DNA of 10,997 bases from CAZVFX01 sp964626565 (lineage in GTDB: Bacteria > Myxococcota_A > UBA9042 > CAIXZC01), in contig CAZVFX010000182.1 in assembly GCA_964626565.1 (NCBI GenBank), positions 1 through 10,997 of the forward strand. Reading direction: 5' to 3'. The notes beneath the pieces are model-generated. The model had not been told where the DNA came from. It ran no database searches and saw nothing but the letters and a program-made list of their open reading frames with translations. The position numbers and the translations under genes are program-made. Below are positions 6,636 to 10,997 of the stretch, in pieces. Position 1 is the stretch's first letter; every line of letters begins with the position of its first letter.

Positions 6636-8597
6636 ATGCTCAAGAGCATCTTTCTAGGCGTTATTCTGGCCCTGTCCTTGTCGCTGACCGCCGCGTGTGG
6701 TTCCGACAGCAAATCCGACGGTGATCCCGACGTTGCCGCCGATGTCTCGTCCCCCGCGGACGTGGCCGCGGAAACCGGCGCCGACCTGGAGCCGGCCGAG
6801 GACCTGGCGGTAGAGGTGGAACCCGACATCGAGCCGCTGGAAGGGACGCTGCTGACTATCGTGCATATCAACGACCTGCATTCGCACTTGATCGGCTTTG
6901 GTCCCGAGAGCGACTATACGCCCGAAACTACCGACGATGACGGCACGGTCGGTGGGATTGCGAGGCTGGCCACCGCGGTTCAGGCAGTCCGGGATGAGGT
7001 AGGTGAGGACAACCTGCTGGCTCTGGACGCGGGCGATTTCACCCAGGGCACTTTGTTCTCCCTTGTGGCCGGCACCGAAGGGATCGAACTGGCACTCCTG
7101 GATATGCTCGGTTTTGCCGCGACAACCCTGGGCAACCACGAGTTTGACTGGGGACCTGAGGGCGGGGCGGCCATCGCGGCGGCGGGTACCGACGGAACGT
7201 CCATTCATATCTTGTCTTCGAACATCGTCACGGATGATGAAGATCCGGCCGACGATGATTTCGAGGCTCTGTTGGAAGACGGGACCGTAGAGCGTGAGCT
7301 GCTCTACGAGATGCCCAACGGGCTGAAGGTGGGGCTGTTCGGGCTCATGGGTGAAGGCGCTTACGACGACGCACCTTTCATGGGACCGCTGACCGTGAGT
7401 GATCTGCAGGTTGCGGCCCAGGAGGCTACCGACAGTCTGAGGGAACAGGGGGCCGACATTGTAGTGGCTGTTTCTCATGCCGGGGTGTTCGTTGGGGAAG
7501 GGAAATACGAGGACGAGCACCTGGCCGAGGACGTGGAAGGCCTGGACGTAATCGTGAGCGGCCATTCGCACGACCTGCTGGTGGAGCCGGAAGGGGATGA
7601 GGACACCATCGTGGTGCAGGCAGGGAACTACGGACAGTACCTGGGAAGGCTGGACCTGCTGATCAAGGATGACGGCAAGATCGAGATGGTGGGGCACGAG
7701 TTGATCAAGATCGATGACAGCATCCCCGGTGACCCGGCGATCCAGGCCGCGGTGCTGGAGTTGGTGGAAGATGTAAACCTGTTGTTGGACGACGTGGACC
7801 TGCAGTACGACACGGTGTTGGCGGAAACTTCGTTTGATCTGGTCCAGACCAAAATCGAAGAGACCGCTCTGGGCAACCTGCTCACCGACGCGGTGTATAC
7901 GGAAACCAACAAGGTGTTGGCTGACATTGGCGAGCCAACCGTGGCCGCGGTGTTCGAAGCCAACGGCCTGATTCGGGATTCTATTCTTATGGGGGATTCA
8001 GGGCTGGTGCAACTGGCCGACGCGTTCAGAGTGCTCCCCTTGGGTATCGGCGGCGACGGCATTCCGGGGTATCCCATTTCCCGTTTCTGGGTGACTGCAA
8101 AGGACTTGAAAGCAGCGTGCGAGGCGGTGCTGCTTATCCCTGAGTTCGCCGGGGAGGCGGGGAACACGTACTTCCTGCAATTTGCAGGCATGAAGTTCAC
8201 CTACGATCCGGAGAAGAAGATCACCGAGCGGGTGATGGGGATCTACCTCATGGAGGACGGGGAGTACGCGGCCGAGTCCATAGACCTGTCCGACGACAAT
8301 CCCACCCTCTACGCAGTTGCCACCAACTACTACGTCGCGGCCATGATTTCAACGCTGAAGGGTGTGTCCCTGGGCATGCTCGAAGTAATCCCTCGTGATG
8401 CGGACGGCAACCCGGTGGAGAACATGGCCACGACCATCTTCGATGCAGATCCTGCGACCCCCGGTTTGCAGGAGTTAAAACCCTGGCTGCAACTCGCTGA
8501 GTACATGATGTCTTTCGAGGACACCGACAGCGACGGCATTCCGGATATGCCGGAGAAGTATTCCGCGCCCGAGGGGCGGTTTGTGCCTGTGGAGTAG
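6636..8597 (+). CDS. UshA / 5'-nucleotidase-family metallophosphoesterase lipoprotein
   Basis: 653 residues from ATG 6636. The signal peptide ends LSLTAAC (Cys21; Thr rather than Leu at -3, so the lipobox is slightly unusual), followed by an Asp/Glu-rich linker to about residue 70. The catalytic metallophosphoesterase domain has the full motif set: HINDLHSH with D80 and H82, AGD with D134, GNHE (166-169), SHAG with H281, and GHSH (309-312). These bind the dinuclear metal centre in this superfamily. The 5'-nucleotidase C-terminal domain, which binds the substrate base, follows from about 400, with 'ETALGNLLTDA' (GNLLTDA at 413) and 'FEANGLIRDSI'. Expected role: hydrolysis of extracellular nucleotides or related phosphoesters at the cell surface, for phosphate or nucleoside uptake. 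Exact substrate cannot be read. It ends DTDSDGIPDMPEKY, a short Asp-rich calcium-binding-like segment. Own promoter upstream; REP-like palindrome directly after the stop. Confidence 0.88.
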   Translation: MLKSIFLGVILALSLSLTAACGSDSKSDGDPDVAADVSSPADVAAETGADLEPAEDLAVEVEPDIEPLEGTLLTIVHINDLHSHLIGFGPESDYTPETTDDDGTVGGIARLATAVQAVRDEVGEDNLLALDAGDFTQGTLFSLVAGTEGIELALLDMLGFAATTLGNHEFDWGPEGGAAIAAAGTDGTSIHILSSNIVTDDEDPADDDFEALLEDGTVERELLYEMPNGLKVGLFGLMGEGAYDDAPFMGPLTVSDLQVAAQEATDSLREQGADIVVAVSHAGVFVGEGKYEDEHLAEDVEGLDVIVSGHSHDLLVEPEGDEDTIVVQAGNYGQYLGRLDLLIKDDGKIEMVGHELIKIDDSIPGDPAIQAAVLELVEDVNLLLDDVDLQYDTVLAETSFDLVQTKIEETALGNLLTDAVYTETNKVLADIGEPTVAAVFEANGLIRDSILMGDSGLVQLADAFRVLPLGIGGDGIPGYPISRFWVTAKDLKAACEAVLLIPEFAGEAGNTYFLQFAGMKFTYDPEKKITERVMGIYLMEDGEYAAESIDLSDDNPTLYAVATNYYVAAMISTLKGVSLGMLEVIPRDADGNPVENMATTIFDADPATPGLQELKPWLQLAEYMMSFEDTDSDGIPDMPEKYSAPEGRFVPVE

Positions 8598-8654
8598 CTT
8601 GCCCCTACGACCGGAGAGCCCCGCAGGGGCGGCATGAGCCCATAGGGGCGGGCT
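8596..8654. repeat. REP-like nested palindrome between convergent genes, possible bidirectional terminator
   Basis: Outer arms 8596-8607 and 8643-8654 pair over 12 positions, two of them G-U (perfect core GCCCCTA / TAGGGGC). Inside is GCCCC-gca-GGGGC (8618-8630) and a short GGC-atga-GCC (8631-8640). The outer left arm begins within the stop codon of the plus-strand gene, and the opposing gene ends at 8716. There is no T-tract, so Rho-independent termination is not certain. Nested GC palindromes of this size resemble dispersed REP-type extragenic elements; whether it recurs in the genome cannot be seen here. Confidence 0.6.
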
Positions 8655-8715
8655 ACCGTGTGGGAGCGTCTCGTGAGGGGGAACGAGGTGCATCGCCTGT
8701 GCATCCCCTTGCTTC

Positions 8716-9642
8716 TCATTCGTTGTTCTCCTGTCGTCGGCTGCAATTGATCTCCCCGTCCTCTTGCCGGGTACACCTGTAGCAGAGCCTGGAACTCAGT
8801 CGTGAGAAAGCACTCTCAAGGTGTGGGGGGCAGGGTTGGCAGCCACAGTAGACGAATCGAAATCCCCGGGCATTGCATCGGACGCTGCCTTGAGGGAGCG
8901 GAAAAGGCATATGCTCGATCAGGGCTTCGACACAGAGCTGCACCGGGCTGATACTTGGCGATGGGAAGGCTTGCTTCCAGACTCTGGTCCTACCTGTCCT
9001 GAGTGTCTGCCATGCAACGTCGAAAGCAGGGGGGAAGGGACCGACGGCCCTCGAATTGACTTTGTAGCACGCCCGGAACTCCTCACGATATTCTTCCAGC
9101 ACCTTGAGAACGTTGTCCTTGTCGCAGAAAAGTCCAACTTCTCCCAGTATGATGGTCAGCCCGATAAAGGCATCTTTGCTTTCGCAAGTCAGCGGCCGGT
9201 ACCAACTGCGGAGGTTATGTCCCGGCTGTCGCCTGCGGTACTTCTCACAAAAAGGATGCAGGCGCAGAGTGTAACGCTGGAAATCGTCTTGCAGCCACTC
9301 AAAAATGGGCATGGCGTACTCGCCAGCTTTGCGCACATACCAGTGCACCAGGTCTGCCTCAGTGATCTCGCCGCGTCGGAGGGACGCTATCTTTCCTTCT
9401 TCAAACATCTTCACGAAGGCCAGGAAGTCGCATAAGGCTGTGCAGGCGCTCACGAGCATCGGCTTTACGTCCCTGAAGTATGATATTCCAAATTTGCGAC
9501 CGCATGATTCCTCACTAACCGGTGCCGGCTCTCGCTGTTTGAGCGAAGGAAATCTGGGGACCTGTGCAACCACGCGTGGGCTTAGCATGATAGCGATGAG
9601 CACCATTGAAACAGCACCTGTGCGCTGCACGTGATTCATCAT
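8716..9642 (-). CDS. Exported cysteine-rich protein of unknown family
   Basis: 308 residues if started at the ATG at 9642 (or one codon later at 9639). The frame opens with GTG at 9654, but the weak GGAG (9654-9657) overlaps that codon and better serves the ATG pair, although 11 to 14 bases is long. The N-terminus has a signal peptide: basic NHVQR, then SMVLIAIMLS, with a cleavage site near VVAQ. The mature part is mostly helical and basic-aromatic (for example 'ADLVHWYVRKAGEYAMPIFEW', split across helices) and holds 15 cysteines, clustered near the end as RCNARG, YCGCQPCPP, LCYRC. That density suggests disulfides or metal binding. Codon usage on this strand is good (GC-rich third positions), and the plus-strand frame across it lacks signals, so this is the real gene. 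I recognise no family. It stands alone, converging on the nucleotidase gene. Confidence 0.68.
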   Translation of the reverse strand: MMNHVQRTGAVSMVLIAIMLSPRVVAQVPRFPSLKQREPAPVSEESCGRKFGISYFRDVKPMLVSACTALCDFLAFVKMFEEGKIASLRRGEITEADLVHWYVRKAGEYAMPIFEWLQDDFQRYTLRLHPFCEKYRRRQPGHNLRSWYRPLTCESKDAFIGLTIILGEVGLFCDKDNVLKVLEEYREEFRACYKVNSRAVGPFPPAFDVAWQTLRTGRTRVWKQAFPSPSISPVQLCVEALIEHMPFPLPQGSVRCNARGFRFVYCGCQPCPPHLESAFSRLSSRLCYRCTRQEDGEINCSRRQENNE

Positions 9643-9654
9643 CAGTCTGCACAC

Positions 9655-9709
9655 TCCGAAAGAGATTTCGTTTTGCCGCCTTTCGGACAGACACCATTAG
9701 GAGTGTCTG
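9655..9709. repeat. Two adjacent inverted repeats upstream of the exported cysteine-rich gene
   Basis: First: TCCGAAAG (9655-9662) and CTTTCGGA (9680-9687), 8 bp perfect, 17-base loop. Second, starting one base further: CAGACAC (9688-9694) and GTGTCTG (9703-9709), 7 bp perfect, 8-base loop. In the minus-strand transcript the first hairpin would sit just before the start region and cover part of its weak GGAG, so translational control is possible. Alternatively these are operator half-sites. No promoter hexamers recognised nearby. Confidence 0.5.
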
Positions 9710-9739
9710 GTTCCACCCTGCGACGACCGTGTTCCTTTG

Positions 9740-9905
9740 GCGCCGCGAGCGGCGCTGAGCTTCCAGGGGTGGGCTGCCATGGGGGCGCTTGTGCTCCACG
9801 GGCCCGCACCCTCGGGTGTGGAGTGCGCTGCTCGCGTTGTTTGTGTAAGTTCCGCTGGAGAGCTGCGACCAACTGTTCAAGTGGCTGGGGACCCCTGGCT
9901 GCCAC
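9740..9905 (+). promoter_or_regulatory. Highly structured leader region before the HvfA-like gene
   Basis: No gene is supported here, but inverted repeats are dense. GCGCCGC-ga-GCGGCGC (9740-9755). A long imperfect hairpin: GCGC 9785-9788 with 9825-9828, CTCCAC 9794-9799 with GTGGAG 9818-9823, CCCG 9803-9806 with CGGG 9813-9816. GTGGC 9881-9885 with GCCAC 9901-9905. CCAGGGGT (9763-9770) is also the exact complement of ACCCCTGG (9891-9898) and could close a multibranched RNA. It ends just before the ribosome binding site (GGAGG 9921-9925). Could be a cis-regulatory leader or independent RNA; matches no riboswitch class I recognise. GC-rich DNA folds easily, so caution is due. Confidence 0.35.
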
Positions 9906-9932
9906 CCGCACAAAAGAACTGGAGGATTTGCC

Positions 9933-10226
9933 ATGAATATCAGCAAGACACTTTCCGCGGGCGCGTTGGCGCTGGCGTTCTCGTTCGGTGGCCTGGCCAT
10001 CGGTGAAGCTTCTGCAACCTCCCTGGCTCCCGGTACGATGGCTGTGAAGGGCGCTCAGGCCGAATGCGGGGCGGGTAGCTGCGGCGCGGGCAACTGCGGT
10101 GCGGAGAAGGAGAAACCCAAAGACGCTGACAAGGGAGAGAAAGACAGCAAAGAGAAGAAGGGAACTGAGAAGGGTGATGACAAAGCTTGTGGCGCCGGGA
10201 GTTGCGGCGCCGGGAGCTGCGGGTAA
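9933..10226 (+). CDS. Small exported Cys-Gly repeat peptide, HvfA-like copper-binding RiPP candidate
   Basis: 97 residues from ATG 9933 behind GGAGG (9921-9925, spacing 7). Signal peptide 1-28, cleavage after GEASA. The mature part starts 'TSLAPGTMAVKGAQAE', then CGAGSCGAGNCGAE with C45, C50, C55. A Lys/Glu/Asp-rich low-complexity spacer (58-84) follows, and the protein closes with CGAGSCGAGSCG (C86, C91, C96). Cysteines are five residues apart in both blocks, as in HvfA-family peptides with EGKCG repeats, where a DUF692-type enzyme and its partner convert the cysteines to oxazolone/thioamide groups that bind copper. Size, signal peptide and the 'LxxGxM...A..AECG' lead-in also fit. Here the residue before Cys is Ser or Asn, not Lys, and neither modification gene is next to it. 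It could instead be an unmodified metal-binding protein. Own RBS; followed by a terminator-like repeat. Confidence 0.65.
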   Translation: MNISKTLSAGALALAFSFGGLAIGEASATSLAPGTMAVKGAQAECGAGSCGAGNCGAEKEKPKDADKGEKDSKEKKGTEKGDDKACGAGSCGAGSCG

Positions 10227-10262
10227 CCGTCAGGCCGCTTCCTGCAATGACGATCCCCGACT

Positions 10263-10314
10263 AACCGGCCCGGACCTCAAGCCGGCTTACATGCAGGTTT
10301 GAACCGGGCCGGTT
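10263..10314 (+). terminator. Perfect 11-bp inverted repeat, probable terminator of the HvfA-like gene
   Basis: AACCGGCCCGG (10263-10273) and CCGGGCCGGTT (10304-10314) pair perfectly across a 30-base loop that itself holds the 10-base palindrome AAGCCGGCTT (10279-10288). It lies 36 bases after the stop. The right arm is followed by only one more T, so the U-tract is weak (TTT in total). Probably a transcription terminator; a regulatory or REP-like role is also possible. Confidence 0.5.
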
Positions 10315-10327
10315 TACGTGCTAACCT
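10299..10327 (+). promoter_or_regulatory. Possible promoter for the cysteine-repeat lipoprotein
   Basis: TTGAAC (10299-10304), 17 bases, TAACCT (10322-10327). Each hexamer matches 4 of 6 sigma70 consensus bases with ideal spacing. The -35 overlaps the right arm of the inverted repeat at 10304-10314, so termination of the previous gene and initiation of this one would share DNA. Weak, by eye. Confidence 0.25.
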
Positions 10328-10369
10328 TCGGCTGACAACGAAACCGCGTTGCTCAACGGAGGTTCAGGC

Positions 10370-10997
10370 ATGAAGAGGCTCTTCATTATCGTTGTAGCCC
10401 TGGTCACTGCAAGTTGCGGCGGCACCGGCAGCACTGAGCAGCAAGTCTGCGAGCCGGTGGAGAAATTCTGCAAAGGACAGGACGTTTTCATCTGCGAAGC
10501 GGACGGGGTGAACTTTGAATTCGTGAAGACCTGCGGGGAAGGTGAGGAGTGCCAGTCCGGGGAGTGCGTGCCCGAAGGAACCTGCAAGGCGGATTGCGAG
10601 GGCAAGGTGTGTGGTGACGACGGGTGTGGTGGATTGTGCGGAAACTGCGCCGAGGACCAGCACTGCAGTGGAGGCCAGTGTGCTGACGGACCGTGCGAGC
10701 CCGACTGCGGCGGCAAGGAGTGCGGCGACGACGGCTGCGGCGAGTTGTGCGGGACCTGCGGGGAGGACTCACAGTGTGTGGGCGGCACTTGTACCGACGG
10801 CCCGTGCCGGGCGGAGTGCGGCGACAAGGAGTGCGGGTTTGATGACTGCGGCGTTTCGTGCGGCACTTGCGACGAGGGGTACTCTTGCCAGAGCGGCCAG
10901 TGTGAAGAAGGCGAGTGCACCCCCGACTGCGACGGCAAGGACTGCGGCGACGACGGTTGCGAAGGCGAGTGCGGCCAATGCGGGGAGGGTGAAAACT
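10370..10997 (+). CDS. Lipoprotein with tandem cysteine-rich repeats (3' end outside window)
   Basis: Starts at ATG 10370 with GGAGG at 10358-10362 (spacing 7) and stays open to the window edge, 209 codons so far. The signal peptide MKRLFIIVVALVTASC has a positive n-region and Cys16 (Thr at -3, as in the nucleotidase-like lipoprotein). Residues about 27-68 form one module ('C.P...FC......IC.ADG......TCGEG..C..G.C') like those in the IgGFc-domain lipoprotein. From Cys72 come 37-residue repeats, four seen, the last cut off: 'C..DC.GK.CG.DGC...CG.C.....C..G.C..G.'. Each has nine cysteines, probably disulfide-bonded, plus conserved GDDG. Such repeats are common in lipoproteins of Myxococcota-like genomes and usually precede a larger C-terminal domain, which is not visible here. 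Function unknown; likely a surface stalk or adhesion spacer. Confidence 0.82.
   Translation, partial: MKRLFIIVVALVTASCGGTGSTEQQVCEPVEKFCKGQDVFICEADGVNFEFVKTCGEGEECQSGECVPEGTCKADCEGKVCGDDGCGGLCGNCAEDQHCSGGQCADGPCEPDCGGKECGDDGCGELCGTCGEDSQCVGGTCTDGPCRAECGDKECGFDDCGVSCGTCDEGYSCQSGQCEEGECTPDCDGKDCGDDGCEGECGQCGEGEN
10583..10997 (+). repeat. 111-bp in-frame tandem repeats coding cysteine modules
   Basis: Equivalent Cys codons fall at 10583, 10694, 10805 and 10916, an exact 111-bp period (37 codons). Three full copies and a partial fourth are present. Copies differ at many positions (for example CGDDGCGG, CGDDGCGE, CGFDDCGV, CGDDGCEG), so the array is diverged rather than freshly duplicated. Confidence 0.85.

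Noticed and set aside
6654..7697. 347-residue minus-strand open frame
   Set aside because: It is the shadow of the metallophosphoesterase gene, whose catalytic motifs are unmistakable on the plus strand.
8821..9435. 204-residue plus-strand open frame
   Set aside because: It lies opposite the exported cysteine-rich gene, which has a signal peptide and better codon usage; this frame has no ribosome binding site or motif.
9703..9725. tRNA T-loop-like GGTTCCACCC
   Set aside because: No T-stem partner, anticodon arm or acceptor stem can be assembled around it.
10321..10938. 205-residue Ser/Pro/His-rich minus-strand frame
   Set aside because: It is the complement of the cysteine-repeat lipoprotein and repeats only because that gene does.
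10583..10997. CRISPR-like regular repeats
   Set aside because: The 111-bp period is a multiple of three, the repeats are diverged and in frame, and there are no unique spacers; they code for protein modules.

Overview
The window is GC-rich DNA, tightly coding on both strands. It most likely comes from a Myxococcota-like ('deltaproteobacterial') bacterium. This is inferred from a MYXO-CTERM-like sorting tail on one secreted protein, an AgmX/PglI-type TonB-like C-terminal domain, an IgGFc-binding-domain lipoprotein, and cysteine-rich modules of the kind common in that group. There is no rRNA, tRNA, CRISPR array or mobile element to fix the taxonomy. Nearly every recognisable gene begins with a Sec signal peptide or a lipoprotein signal, so this is an envelope and cell-surface locus rather than a metabolic one.

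Left part (2-4495, + strand): a tight row of genes that looks like one operon. It holds the 3' end of a KPEP-repeat, TonB/AgmX-like protein; a small lipoprotein frame split by an in-frame TGA (469-633 and 634-999); a large secreted PKD-domain protein with a MYXO-CTERM-like tail (1011-3443); and a lipoprotein whose GTG start overlaps the previous stop (3440-4495). Gaps are 26 bp, 11 bp and a 4-bp overlap.

Middle (4508-8597): a minus-strand lipoprotein with three cysteine modules and an IgGFc-binding domain converges on the operon with 12 bp between stops. Divergent from it is a plus-strand lipoprotein of the UshA / 5'-nucleotidase metallophosphoesterase family, with a good sigma70-like promoter in front. 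A REP-like nested palindrome lies between the 3' ends of the nucleotidase gene and a minus-strand exported cysteine-rich protein of unknown family (8716-9642).

Right part (9643-10997): the space after the unknown gene's start is dense in inverted repeats. It leads into a 97-residue exported peptide with two CGAGxCGAGxCG blocks (9933-10226), which resembles HvfA-type copper-binding, post-translationally modified peptides; no modifying enzyme is encoded in view. An 11-bp perfect inverted repeat, probably a terminator, follows. A lipoprotein gene built of 111-bp cysteine-rich tandem repeats (10370 onward) then runs off the right edge.

The most interesting points are the in-frame TGA in a well-coded lipoprotein (selenocysteine, mutation or error), the HvfA-like peptide with its structured upstream region, and cysteine-rich modules shared by three separate surface proteins.
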